DNA from: Mitsuaria chitosanitabida ATCC BAA-476 = NBRC 102408
Lineage (GTDB): Bacteria > Pseudomonadota > Gammaproteobacteria > Burkholderiales > Burkholderiaceae_C
DNA: 64,000 nt
Assembly (NCBI RefSeq): GCF_001598255.1
Contig: NZ_BCYP01000027.1
Span: forward strand, 1-64,000
Direction of reading: 5' to 3'
The notes beneath the pieces are model-generated. The model was not told the DNA's origin. It saw nothing but the letters and a program-made list of their open reading frames with translations, and did not search any database. This document shows positions 35,510-43,848 of the stretch, one piece after another. The position numbers and the translations under genes were made by a program. How positions within the stretch are numbered: the first letter of the stretch is position 1; each line of letters begins with the position of its first letter.

Positions 35510-35944
35510 GTGGCGGCACCGGTGTATGTGGTGGAGGGCTTCAGGCGCTGGATGCGCAAGCAGCCGCTGCGCGAGCTTGATCTGTGTCGCGCTGTCGCGG
35601 AAATGACGCGCGGGCTCGTGGATGCAGATCTGGGTAGTGGTCTCGTGAAGAAGCGGATCGGAAGATCCGGTGCGGGTAAGCGAAGCGGGTATCGGGTGCT
35701 GGTCGCAAGACGAAACGAAGGCCCTTGGTTCTTCGTCGAAGGCTATGCGAAGAATCAGCAAGGGAACGTCGAAGGGGCTGAGCTGCGCGCCTTCCAGCGC
35801 TATGGGCTGGCGCTGATGACCATGAGTTCGCCCGAACTGCTGGCCGCAGTCGGGCAAGGGAAACTGAAAGAGGTGAACTGTGATGAGGAAACGGAAGTCA
35901 GCGCTGGTCAAGCGAATCCTGCGCGAGGGGCGGCTGTGGCATAG
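35510..35944 (+). CDS. RelE-family toxin of a type II toxin-antitoxin pair
   Basis: 144 residues from a GTG start at 35510 with a strong GAGGAGG site. The conserved core resembles the RelE/DUF1044 group: FRRWMRKQPLRELDLCRAVAEM, VKKRIGRSGAGKRSGYRVLV and WFFVEGYAKN. Such toxins are ribosome-dependent mRNA endonucleases. The last 20 residues overlap the antitoxin gene and may be read-through of little importance. GC content is visibly lower than in the neighbours, suggesting recent acquisition. Confidence 0.8.
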   Translation: MAAPVYVVEGFRRWMRKQPLRELDLCRAVAEMTRGLVDADLGSGLVKKRIGRSGAGKRSGYRVLVARRNEGPWFFVEGYAKNQQGNVEGAELRAFQRYGLALMTMSSPELLAAVGQGKLKEVNCDEETEVSAGQANPARGAAVA

Positions 35945-36215
35945 CCTTGGCCTGATCGATGATGGGCAACGGCGCGGCTTCGAGATCGATTGCATGCAGG
36001 CGCCTGAGCAACTGCCTCCGCAGGTGCTTCGTGCGATCCGTGAGCGCGACAGCCTGGGCATCGAGCATTTCGCGGAGCTGATCAACACCTCGGCGCGTGA
36101 GCTGCGCCGATGGGAGCAGGGCTTGAGTCGCCCCCAAGGTGCTGCGCTGCGTCTGCTGCAACTGGTGCGAGATCGAGGGGTGCAAGCCGTATTTCTACCT
36201 GCGCCGTTGCTCTGA
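35883..36215 (+). CDS. Xre-family antitoxin partner
   Basis: 110 residues with a helix-turn-helix in the second half (LGIEHFAELINTSARELRRW, EQGLSRPQGAALRLLQLV), the pattern of antitoxins paired with RelE/DUF1044 toxins. ATG at 35883 with AGAGG upstream; a GTG one codon earlier is also possible. It overlaps the toxin gene by 62 bases. Expected to neutralise the toxin and repress the pair. Confidence 0.8.
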   Translation: MRKRKSALVKRILREGRLWHSLGLIDDGQRRGFEIDCMQAPEQLPPQVLRAIRERDSLGIEHFAELINTSARELRRWEQGLSRPQGAALRLLQLVRDRGVQAVFLPAPLL

Positions 36216-36255
36216 GCGCCGGTGTCCGAGGCAGCGCAGCACCCGCAGAAAATGC

Positions 36256-37026
36256 CTACTTCAGCCCGCCACTCAGGAACGCCTTCAGCCGCTCGCTCTG
36301 CGGCTTGATCAGCACCTCGCGCGGGTCGCCCTGCTCCTCCACACGGCCCTGATGCAGGAACATCGTGTGCGAGGACACCTCCCGCGCGAAGCCCATCTCG
36401 TGCGTGACGACGATCATCGTGCGGCCTTCCGCCGCCAGGTCGCGCATCACCTTGAGCACCTCGCCCACCAGCTCCGGATCCAGCGCCGAGGTCGGCTCGT
36501 CGAAGAGCATGACCTCAGGCTCCACCGCCAGCGCGCGGGCGATCGCCACGCGCTGCTGCTCGCCGCCCGACAGCTGCGCCGGGTACACGTCCTTGCGGTG
36601 CGACACACCGACCCGGGCCAACAGCGCCTCGGCCTTCTCGATGGCCTGCGCGCGCGGCTGCTTCAGCACGTGGATGGGCGCCTCGATGACGTTTTCCAGC
36701 ACCGTGCGGTGGCCCCACAGGTTGAAGTTCTGGAACACCATCGCCAGGCGCGCGCGCCAGCGCTGCAGCTGCGCGGCATCGGCGGCCTTGAAGCTGCCGT
36801 CGCGGTCGCGGACCAGCTTGAGCTCCTCGGCACCCAGCTTCAGCGAGCCCTCGTGCGGCTGCTCCAGCAGGTTCAGGCAGCGCAGGAAGGTGCTCTTGCC
36901 CGAGCCGCTGGACCCGATCAGCGTGATCACATCCCCTGGCTTGGCGGACAGCGACACCCCCTTGAGCACCTCGCGCTCTCCATAGCGCTTGTGCAGGTTG
37001 TCGACAACAAGACTGGCGGCGGACAT
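36256..37026 (-). CDS. aotP: Arginine/ornithine ABC transporter ATP-binding protein
   Basis: 256 residues. Walker [10 protein letters not shown], signature [15 protein letters not shown], Walker [13 protein letters not shown] and the H-loop VVTHEMGFA are all present; length and the [11 protein letters not shown] insert are typical of HisP/AotP. It ends an operon with order binding protein, permease, permease, deacylase-like protein, ATPase, identical to aotJQMOP of Pseudomonas. TGATG coupling with aotO. Confidence 0.9.
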   Translation of the reverse strand: MSAASLVVDNLHKRYGEREVLKGVSLSAKPGDVITLIGSSGSGKSTFLRCLNLLEQPHEGSLKLGAEELKLVRDRDGSFKAADAAQLQRWRARLAMVFQNFNLWGHRTVLENVIEAPIHVLKQPRAQAIEKAEALLARVGVSHRKDVYPAQLSGGEQQRVAIARALAVEPEVMLFDEPTSALDPELVGEVLKVMRDLAAEGRTMIVVTHEMGFAREVSSHTMFLHQGRVEEQGDPREVLIKPQSERLKAFLSGGLK

Positions 37027-38153
37027 CAACGGGCTCCCAACAGTTTTCCAGTGCGGGTCGCCTCGCGACCGGCGACCTTCGCGATCCGCGCCCCGGTGGT
37101 GACCAGGCGCAGCGTGTCGCGGGCAAACAGCAGCCCGTCGACCGGGCTCTTCAATTCGGTGACCGACGCGGTGATCGGATCGATGACGTGCGCGATGACG
37201 TCGCCGGCCTTCACCGTCTCGCCGACCTCGCGCAGGAAGGTCAGCACGCCCGCCACCGGCGAGGCGATCGGCATCGAACCCGCCAGCGGACGCGCGTCGC
37301 CGACCGGCGCCGGCACCGCCGGGACCGCCCCGTCGGGCGCGATCACGCCGCGCCAGGTCAGGAAGTCCACGATGGCCTGCGCGTCCTGGGACGCCAGGTC
37401 GTGGTGCACGTCCTGCTGGCCGCGCAGCTCCACCGTCACCGACAGCGTCGCCTGCGGGATCGGGAAACGGTCGCCGAAATGACGCTTCCACTTCCACCAG
37501 CTCTGCGAGCAGGCCTCGTCGAAAGGGTTGTCGCCCGAGTCGGTCGCCAGCAGCGTCACGCCCGCGCCCAGGAAGGCCGCCAGCGGCTCGCACTGCGACC
37601 AGCACGGGGTCTCGGTGTAGAGATGCATCATGGCCTGCGCGTCGCAGTGCAGGTCCAGCACGACGTCGGCGTCGCAGGCCAGCAGCATCAGGGTCTTGCG
37701 CAGCGCCTTGAGCTCGGTGTCGGCGGGGGCGGCCTGCACCTCGGTGCGCAGCGCGGCGCGCAGCACCGCGACGTTCTGCCGCTCGTCCTGGCCCAGGCGC
37801 GGTTCGGCGGCGCGGGCGGCGGCCTCGATGTACTCGGGGTAGTGGCGGTTGAAGTTCTCGCCCGAGAGGCCCTCGAAGCGGCCCAGGTGCGATTGCAGCC
37901 ACCACTGCGACAGGCCGATCGGGTTGGCCATGGGGACCAGCACGATCTCGCCGCGCAGGCGGCCGGCGGTCTCCAGCGCGTCGAACTGGCGGCGCAGGTG
38001 CCAGGCGGTCAGCATGCCGGGCAGTTCGTCGGCGTGCAGCGAGGCCTGGATGTAGACCTTCTCGCCCTGGCCGGCTTGACCGTAGTGCAGCGAGACCAGC
38101 TCGCGCCGGGTGCCCGGCGCGGGGCTGGGCAGGAGATGTTGTTTGACTTGCAT
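37026..38153 (-). CDS. aotO: AotO-like succinylglutamate desuccinylase/aspartoacylase-family protein
   Basis: 375 residues of the M14-like zinc deacylase family: [10 protein letters not shown] (zinc His and Glu), DVVLDLHCD (third ligand His), NFNRHYPE, and a C-terminal barrel-sandwich part ([20 protein letters not shown]). Its place between the AotM and AotP genes is that of AotO in Pseudomonas. It may release amino acids from N-acylated or otherwise conjugated substrates taken up by the transporter; not proven. Confidence 0.82.
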   Translation of the reverse strand: MQVKQHLLPSPAPGTRRELVSLHYGQAGQGEKVYIQASLHADELPGMLTAWHLRRQFDALETAGRLRGEIVLVPMANPIGLSQWWLQSHLGRFEGLSGENFNRHYPEYIEAAARAAEPRLGQDERQNVAVLRAALRTEVQAAPADTELKALRKTLMLLACDADVVLDLHCDAQAMMHLYTETPCWSQCEPLAAFLGAGVTLLATDSGDNPFDEACSQSWWKWKRHFGDRFPIPQATLSVTVELRGQQDVHHDLASQDAQAIVDFLTWRGVIAPDGAVPAVPAPVGDARPLAGSMPIASPVAGVLTFLREVGETVKAGDVIAHVIDPITASVTELKSPVDGLLFARDTLRLVTTGARIAKVAGREATRTGKLLGAR

Positions 38154-38178
38154 GAAGCGACCTCGGGTCGACGCGGCG

Positions 38179-38865
38179 TCAGCGCGGCATCAGCGGCTTG
38201 AGCCAGCGGGCCTCCGCCTTGTGGAACAGACCCACCAGCACCAGCGTCATCGCGAAGTACAGGACCGCCGCGGTGATGAAGGCCTCGAAGGGGATGTAGT
38301 AGGTGGCGTTGACGTCGCGCGCCACGCCGGTGATGTCCATGATGGTCACGACGCTGGCCAGCGCCGTGCCGTGCAGCATGAAGATGGCCTCGTTGCTGTA
38401 GGCCGGCAACGCGCGGCGCAGCGCATGCGGCAGCACGATGCGGCGCAGCATCACGCCGCGGCTCATGCCCAGCGATTTCGCGGCCTCGATCTCCCCGTGC
38501 GGCAGCGATCGGATCGAGCCCGCGATGATCTCGGTCGTGTAGGCCGCCGTGTTCAGCACGAAGGTCAGGCAGGCGCAGAACCAGGCCGAGCTGAACAGCG
38601 GCCACAGCGCGCTCTGCTGCATCCACTCGAACTGGCCCAGTCCGTAATAGATCAGGAAGAGCTGCACCAGCATGGGCGTGCCGCGGAAGACGTAGGTGTA
38701 GACCCACACGGCGCGCGACAGCCAATTGATGGGCAGGGTGCGCAGCACGGCCAGCGGCACCGCCAGCGCCAGGCCGATCAGCAGGGACAGGATCAGCAGT
38801 TCGGCGGTGGTCAGCGCGCCGTCGAGGTAGCGCGGGAGGTTCTCGACGATGGCGTCCAGATTCAT
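38179..38865 (-). CDS. aotM: Amino-acid ABC transporter permease AotM
   Basis: 228-residue inner-membrane permease with about five membrane segments and the EAA loop EIEAAKSLGMSRGVMLRRIVLPHALRRALP. The HisM/AotM type is inferred from order and length. It lies 75 bases after aotQ. Confidence 0.9.
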   Translation of the reverse strand: MNLDAIVENLPRYLDGALTTAELLILSLLIGLALAVPLAVLRTLPINWLSRAVWVYTYVFRGTPMLVQLFLIYYGLGQFEWMQQSALWPLFSSAWFCACLTFVLNTAAYTTEIIAGSIRSLPHGEIEAAKSLGMSRGVMLRRIVLPHALRRALPAYSNEAIFMLHGTALASVVTIMDITGVARDVNATYYIPFEAFITAAVLYFAMTLVLVGLFHKAEARWLKPLMPR

Positions 38866-38941
38866 GAGAGGTCTCGTTCGATTCGGCGTTCGCGGAGGCG
38901 TTCGATGTCGCGGTGAGGCGCGGCGGCGGAGCGTGCCGGGC

Positions 38942-39634
38942 TCACAGCGACTGACGGCGCACGCCGACGGACAGGCGCTTCTGGAGCTGGTCGAAGAGCA
39001 GCTCCGACACCGAGGTGAAGGCCAGGTAGATCAGCGCCACCGCCAGATAGAAGGCGAAGGGCTCGCGCGTGGCGGCCGCGGCCTGCGAGCCGCGCATCAT
39101 CAGGTCGTGCAGACCGATCACCGACACGATGGCGGTGCTCTTGATCAGCACCAGCCAGTTGTTGGACAACCCCGGCAGCGCATGCCGGATCATCTGCGGC
39201 AGCGTGATGCGCCACACCACCTGGCGCGGGCTCATGCCGAAGGCCAGGCCGGCCTCGCGCTGCCCCGGCGGGACCGCGAGAAACGCGCCGCGGAAGGCCT
39301 CGGTCAGATACGCGCCGAAGATGAAGGCGATGGTCGCCACGCCGGCGACGAAGGGGTTGATGTCGATGTACTCGTCGTGCCCCAGCGAGGCCGCGATCGC
39401 GTTCACCGCGACCTGGCCGCCGAAGAAGATCAGCAGCATCAGCACCAGGTCGGGCACGCCGCGGATCAGGGTGGTGTAGACCGTCGCGACACCGCGCAGC
39501 GCGCGCGATCTCGACAGCTTGGCCAGCGCGCCCAGGAAGCCCAGCACCATGGCCAGCGCCATCGAGCCGACGGCCACGCCCAGGGTCAGTACGGCGCCTT
39601 CGAGCAGGCTGGGCAGGAAGCCGTGCAGGATCAT
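38942..39634 (-). CDS. aotQ: Amino-acid ABC transporter permease AotQ
   Basis: 230-residue partner permease with the EAA loop REAGLAFGMSPRQVVWRITLPQMIRHALPG split across residues about 140-170, and the HisQ-type motif TLIRGVPDLVLMLLIFFGG. It forms a heterodimer with AotM. It follows the binding-protein gene by 79 bases. Confidence 0.9.
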   Translation of the reverse strand: MILHGFLPSLLEGAVLTLGVAVGSMALAMVLGFLGALAKLSRSRALRGVATVYTTLIRGVPDLVLMLLIFFGGQVAVNAIAASLGHDEYIDINPFVAGVATIAFIFGAYLTEAFRGAFLAVPPGQREAGLAFGMSPRQVVWRITLPQMIRHALPGLSNNWLVLIKSTAIVSVIGLHDLMMRGSQAAAATREPFAFYLAVALIYLAFTSVSELLFDQLQKRLSVGVRRQSL

Positions 39635-39713
39635 TCAGCGGTCCTCGTTCATTCAATCGGGAGAGAGGCCCGGCCGGACAGCGTCGGCCGGGCCTCGTGG
39701 GGTCAGGACCGGA

Positions 39714-40511
39714 TCACTTGGCCGAGATGTCGTACTCGAAGTACTTGTCGTTGAGCTTCTTGAAGGTGCCGTTGGCCTTCACCGCCGCGATGGCGTCGTT
39801 GAACTTCTTGCCCAGCGACTTCTCGTCGGCCTTGCGCAGGCCCACGCCGCTGCCCACGCCGAAGTACTTGACGTCGTTGTAGCTCGGGCCCACGAAGGCG
39901 AAGCCCTTGCCGCCCGGCGTCTTCAGGAAGCCGACATCCGCCGCGACCAGGTCGGCCAGCGTGAGGTCGGCGCGGCCGGACTTCAGGTCCAGGAAGGCCT
40001 GGTCCTGCGTGGCGTAGCGGACGATCTCGCTCTGCTTGAAGGTGTCGGTCGCGAACTTCTCATGGATGGTCGCGCGCTGCACCGCGATCTTCTTGCCCTT
40101 GAGGCCGGCGGGCGAGAAGTCGAACTTGGCGTCGGCCTTGGCGGTGAAGCGGGCCGGGGTGTTGTAGTAGGGGTTGGAGAAGGCGATGACCTTCTTGCGC
40201 TCGTCCGTGATCGACATCGAGGCGATCACCGCGTCGATCTTGCGCGACTGCAGCGCCGGGATCAGGCCGTCGAAGTCCTGCTGCACCAGCGTGCACTCGG
40301 CCTTCATCTCGGCGCACAGCGCCATCGCCAGATCGATCTCGAAGCCCTTGAGCTTGCCGTCGGCGCCGACTTCGGAGAACGGGGGGTAGGCGCCCTCGAC
40401 GCCGATGCGGATCTTCTTCCAGTCGGGGGCCTGGGCCTGGGCGGCACCGGCGGTGGCGAGCACGGCGATGGCCGAGAGGATGACGCGGGCGAGCAGTGGT
40501 CGTCGTTGCAT
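39714..40511 (-). CDS. aotJ: Periplasmic arginine/ornithine-type binding protein
   Basis: 265-residue type II solute-binding protein. Signal peptide about 1-26 (VILSAIAVLATAGAAQAQA). Family motifs: IRIGVEGAYPPFSEVGADGKLKGFEIDLA, DFDGLIPALQSRKIDAVIASMSIT (including the ligand-contact region), RATIHEKF. LAO/AotJ-like. Start at 40511 with AAGGAGT; the longer frame lacks a site. First gene of the transport operon. Confidence 0.92.
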   Translation of the reverse strand: MQRRPLLARVILSAIAVLATAGAAQAQAPDWKKIRIGVEGAYPPFSEVGADGKLKGFEIDLAMALCAEMKAECTLVQQDFDGLIPALQSRKIDAVIASMSITDERKKVIAFSNPYYNTPARFTAKADAKFDFSPAGLKGKKIAVQRATIHEKFATDTFKQSEIVRYATQDQAFLDLKSGRADLTLADLVAADVGFLKTPGGKGFAFVGPSYNDVKYFGVGSGVGLRKADEKSLGKKFNDAIAAVKANGTFKKLNDKYFEYDISAK

Positions 40512-40600
40512 GAAGACTCCTTGTGAGTGTCGGTCGTGGGGATCGAACCGCCGATCCGTCGCGTCGCGCGGACCGTCGTGCGGTAAAGCGTCCGATTGTT

Positions 40601-40619
40601 GCCATGCCGCACGCATGGC
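40601..40619. repeat. Inverted repeat upstream of aotJ
   Basis: Arms GCCATGC and GCATGGC with a 5-base spacer, about 90-108 bases upstream of the aotJ start and just past the stop of the alpha/beta hydrolase gene. It could be an operator or a weak hairpin; no T-tract. Confidence 0.3.
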
Positions 40620-40630
40620 GGCCATCAGGG

Positions 40631-41605
40631 TTAAAGAGAGTGCAAAAACTTGTCAGCGGCCTGGACGGTGGACACGGGGTCCTCCTCCTGGGCCAGGTGG
40701 CCGAGCTCGGGGAAGACCTGCATCTGGCTGCCGGGGATGGCGCGGTGGAAGCGCTCGCCGGCCTCGACCGGGATGATCGGGTCCTTGCCGCCCCACAGGA
40801 TCAGCGTCGGGACCTTGATCTTCGTGAGCAGGTCGTCGTGGCTGCCCGGATCGCGTTGCGCCAGCCGCTTGGCCAGCGCGACGCGGTTGCCCTCGCGCAG
40901 GGTGAGTTCGAAGTAGCGGTCGACCAACGCGGCCGAGACCTTGGACGGATCGCCGTACATCCCGCGGATCCCGCGGTCCACCAGCGGTCGGGGCAGGAAC
41001 ACGCCGACCAGTTGATGCAGCGGTGCCCAGTCGGGCATGCGCGCGCCGCGCGGGACGGTGGGGCTGGGCACGTCCAGGCCGTCGGCATCGACCAGGATCA
41101 GGGCCGCCACCTGCTGCGGATGCCGTGCGGTGTAGATCCAGGCGATCTCGCCGCCCAGCGAGTTGCCGCCCAGCACCAGGCGGTTGATCTCGAGCTTGGC
41201 CAGGAACTGCTGGAGGAACTGCTCGTAGGCCTCGTCGCTGTAGTCGTTCAGGGGGGAGGGGCCGGTCAGGCCGAAGCCGGGCAGGTCGAGCGTGATGACG
41301 CGGCGGGTGGCGCTCAGCGACTTCACCCAACCCTCCCAGGTGTGCAGGCTGGACAGCGTCGCATGCATCAGCACGATGGGCGTGGTGTCGGAGCGGGGGC
41401 CCTCGTCGCGGTAATGGACCAACTGGGTCTGGCCGCCGGGCAGCTTCAGCTCCATGAAGTCCGAGGGCGGGGCGCCCCAGCGCGCGATCAGGCTCTCCAG
41501 CGGCCGGTCCGGCGCGCGGAAGGCCATGGCCAGGATGGCCGTGACCAGCACGATGAAGCCCAGCAGCTTCATCAGCCGGGCGCCGAGGGTGGGGCGGTCG
41601 CTCAT
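40631..41605 (-). CDS. Membrane-anchored alpha/beta hydrolase
   Basis: 324 residues. One N-terminal membrane helix (about 12-29) is followed by an alpha/beta-hydrolase fold: oxyanion region VLMHATLSSLHTWEGW, nucleophile elbow LGGNSLGG (Ser149), acid in LWGGKDPIIP, and catalytic His in FPELGHLAQEEDP. Substrate unknown; lipases, esterases and dehalogenase-like enzymes share this plan. It lies 17 bases after trhO on the same strand. Confidence 0.82.
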   Translation of the reverse strand: MSDRPTLGARLMKLLGFIVLVTAILAMAFRAPDRPLESLIARWGAPPSDFMELKLPGGQTQLVHYRDEGPRSDTTPIVLMHATLSSLHTWEGWVKSLSATRRVITLDLPGFGLTGPSPLNDYSDEAYEQFLQQFLAKLEINRLVLGGNSLGGEIAWIYTARHPQQVAALILVDADGLDVPSPTVPRGARMPDWAPLHQLVGVFLPRPLVDRGIRGMYGDPSKVSAALVDRYFELTLREGNRVALAKRLAQRDPGSHDDLLTKIKVPTLILWGGKDPIIPVEAGERFHRAIPGSQMQVFPELGHLAQEEDPVSTVQAADKFLHSL

Positions 41606-41622
41606 GGCGGGGCGGTGGGCGT

Positions 41623-42546
41623 TCAGGCCGGGGTCGTGGGACGTGCCGGGGCCGGCGCCTCGGCCGGGGTCTCGCCCGCGGCGGCCAGCGCGGCCGCCGC
41701 GGCGGCCTCGTGCGGCTCGACGATGGGCGAGGGCGCCAGCGCCGGGTCCAGCGCGCGGCGCTCGTCGAAGACGAAGCAGTTGCCGTGATAGTGGGCGCCG
41801 CCGACTTCCTCGAAGTACTTCAGGATGCCGCCCTCGAGCTGGTAGACGGTGGCGCCCAGGTCCTGCTGGTCCAGGAAGAGCGCGGCCTTCTCGCAGCGGA
41901 TGCCGCCGGTGCAGTAGCTGACGACGGTCTTGCCGGCCAGTTCCTCGCGGTGCGCGCGCACGGCGTCGGGGAACTCGCTGAACTTGGTGATGCGCCAGTC
42001 GATGGCGTGGTCGAAGGCGCCCACGTCGACCTCGAACGCGTTGCGCGTGTCCAGCGTCACCACCGGCCGGCCGTCGTCGTCGTGGCCCTGGTCCAGCCAG
42101 CGCTTGAGCGTGGCGGCGGGCAGGGCGGGCGCGCGTGGCGCCTGGTCCGGACGGATGGTCGGGTGGTTCATGCGGATGATCTCCGGCTTGACCTTGACCA
42201 GCAGCTTGCGGAAGGGCGTGGCCTCGCTCCAGCTCTCCTTGGGCGCCAGCGCGGCGAAGCGCGCGTCGGCGCGCAGCGCGCCGACCCAGGCGTTCACCGC
42301 GGCCGCGGGGCCGGCCAGGAAGAGATTGATCCCCTCCTCGGCGATCAGCACCGTGCCCTTGAGTCCCAGCGCCGACGCGTGCTCGTGCAGCCGCTCGCGC
42401 AGCGCGTGCGGATCGTCGATGCCGACGAAGAGGTAGCAGGAGATGTTCAGGACGGACGCGGCGGCGTCGGCCGGATCGGCCGCGGAGGCGGTCGACTCGG
42501 GGGGCTCGGAAGGACGGACGGAGGACGACATGTCGGGCTGGGTCAT
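41623..42546 (-). CDS. trhO: tRNA uridine(34) hydroxylase TrhO
   Basis: 307-residue rhodanese-domain protein of the YceA/TrhO family, which makes 5-hydroxyuridine at the tRNA wobble position using prephenate-independent oxygen chemistry. N-terminal ferredoxin-like part ([20 protein letters not shown]), rhodanese with catalytic Cys212 in [12 protein letters not shown], and [12 protein letters not shown]. An Ala-rich tail of about 30 residues is lineage specific. A TACAAT box lies about 50 bases upstream. Confidence 0.9.
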   Translation of the reverse strand: MTQPDMSSSVRPSEPPESTASAADPADAAASVLNISCYLFVGIDDPHALRERLHEHASALGLKGTVLIAEEGINLFLAGPAAAVNAWVGALRADARFAALAPKESWSEATPFRKLLVKVKPEIIRMNHPTIRPDQAPRAPALPAATLKRWLDQGHDDDGRPVVTLDTRNAFEVDVGAFDHAIDWRITKFSEFPDAVRAHREELAGKTVVSYCTGGIRCEKAALFLDQQDLGATVYQLEGGILKYFEEVGGAHYHGNCFVFDERRALDPALAPSPIVEPHEAAAAAALAAAGETPAEAPAPARPTTPA

Positions 42547-42660
42547 GCCGGAGCGACGGACCGCGGCCCGCCGGGAATCAGCAAAAACCCGCGATTGTAG
42601 GCGCGGGGCGGGTGTCGCACGCCGGCTTTCCGGTGCCGGCGGCTCTGGGGGCGCGAGGGC

Positions 42661-43791
42661 TCAGCGCTTGAGCTCGGGCGACTTGGGCTCGTTGAGCTTC
42701 ACGTCGCGGTCCATGGGCTTGGCGCGCACCGGCGCGGCGGCGCTGCAGATCTCGGTGTGCTCGGGGCTGTGCACGAACCAGCCGCCGCGGTGGCGGCGCG
42801 CCTCCAGCAGCTCCTTCCAGGTGGCGGTGTCGGTGCGCAGCACCTGCATCGCGGGACGCTGGTCCTCGGGCAGGGCCGAGGCCAGGGCGATCCTCTCGAT
42901 GCCCTGGCGCTGTTCGGGCTTGTCGTAGAAGCCCATCGCGCCGCCGCCGCGCGGCAGCGAGGACAGGAACTCCATGCCCTTGAGCACCCGGCCCACGACG
43001 GTGATGTTCAGGTCCAGGCCGCGCGGGGCGTGGCCGATGACGGTGTAGAGCTCGGCGCCGGTGCTGGAGTCGACCGCGTTGCCGCGGCCCGCGCCGACGG
43101 TGCCGTAGCAGTGCGCCAGCCAGGCCTTGCCGGCCTTGGGGTCGGCGGCGACCGGGAAGCCGTCCACGTGACCGGCGCGCGGCGCCCAGCCGTCGACGTC
43201 GGGCAGGGCGGTCAGCGGCACGCCCTTGAGCGGAATCGAGAACTCGGCCGGCAGGTGGTCCTTGGCGCCGGCGGGGAAGGGCCGGGCCTTGCCCTTGATG
43301 CCGGCGTCCTCGTCGTCGGCGTCCGGGTCGCCCCACTGGGTGACGAAGTTGTCCTGGACGCGGACGACGGCCAGGCCATCCCAGTAGCCGCCGCGGGCCA
43401 GCGCGCGGATGTTGTCGACGTGGGCCGGGGCGAAGCGCGGCGCCAGCTCGATGAGCACCTGGCCCTTGGGCAGCGTCATCACCAGCAGGTTGTCGGGGTC
43501 GACGTCGCGCCAGTCGGCGACCGGGGCGGTGGCGATGATGTCGGCGCTGGTCCGGGTGGTCCTGCCCGCGCCGGCGGCCTTGGCGGCGGCACGGCCCGCT
43601 TCTCCCGCCGCCTTTCCGGCCTTGCCGGCGGCGCGACCCGCCTCGCCCGCGGACCGGCCGGCGGCTCCCGGCGTCATCGCGGGCGTGGCCTTGCCCTCGC
43701 TCGCCGGGGCCGCGGCCGGCGCGGGATCGGCGGCGGTCGCCAGCAGGGGGACGGCAAGGGCCAGCGCGGCCATCAGCGGCAGGGTCTTCAT
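42661..43791 (-). CDS. Periplasmic cyclophilin-type peptidylprolyl isomerase
   Basis: 376 residues with a Sec signal peptide (about 1-21). Residues about 40-80 are an Ala/Gly/Lys repeat ([18 protein letters not shown]). The cyclophilin-like domain follows: [45 protein letters not shown], split here as [10 protein letters not shown] and FVTQWGDP, and [25 protein letters not shown]. It is larger than simple PpiA because of inserts and an additional C-terminal region. Divergent from dnaE with a 57-base gap. The start at 43791 has GGAG upstream. Confidence 0.82.
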   Translation of the reverse strand: MKTLPLMAALALAVPLLATAADPAPAAAPASEGKATPAMTPGAAGRSAGEAGRAAGKAGKAAGEAGRAAAKAAGAGRTTRTSADIIATAPVADWRDVDPDNLLVMTLPKGQVLIELAPRFAPAHVDNIRALARGGYWDGLAVVRVQDNFVTQWGDPDADDEDAGIKGKARPFPAGAKDHLPAEFSIPLKGVPLTALPDVDGWAPRAGHVDGFPVAADPKAGKAWLAHCYGTVGAGRGNAVDSSTGAELYTVIGHAPRGLDLNITVVGRVLKGMEFLSSLPRGGGAMGFYDKPEQRQGIERIALASALPEDQRPAMQVLRTDTATWKELLEARRHRGGWFVHSPEHTEICSAAAPVRAKPMDRDVKLNEPKSPELKR

Positions 43792-43836
43792 CCATCGGCT
43801 CCGGGTGTGTTCGATGGGGGAGCAGCATAGCCTCCC

Positions 43837-43842
43837 TACAAT
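43837..43842 (+). promoter_or_regulatory. -10-like box just before dnaE
   Basis: TACAAT ends 6 bases before the dnaE ATG. If it is the -10, transcription would begin at or next to the start codon. No clear -35. Confidence 0.4.
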
Positions 43843-43848
43843 CCCGGG

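Noticed and set aside
35274-36255. A hidden JetD/MksG gene after the SMC gene
   Set aside because: The space holds a terminator and a RelE/Xre pair; no Toprim-like protein is encoded on either strand.
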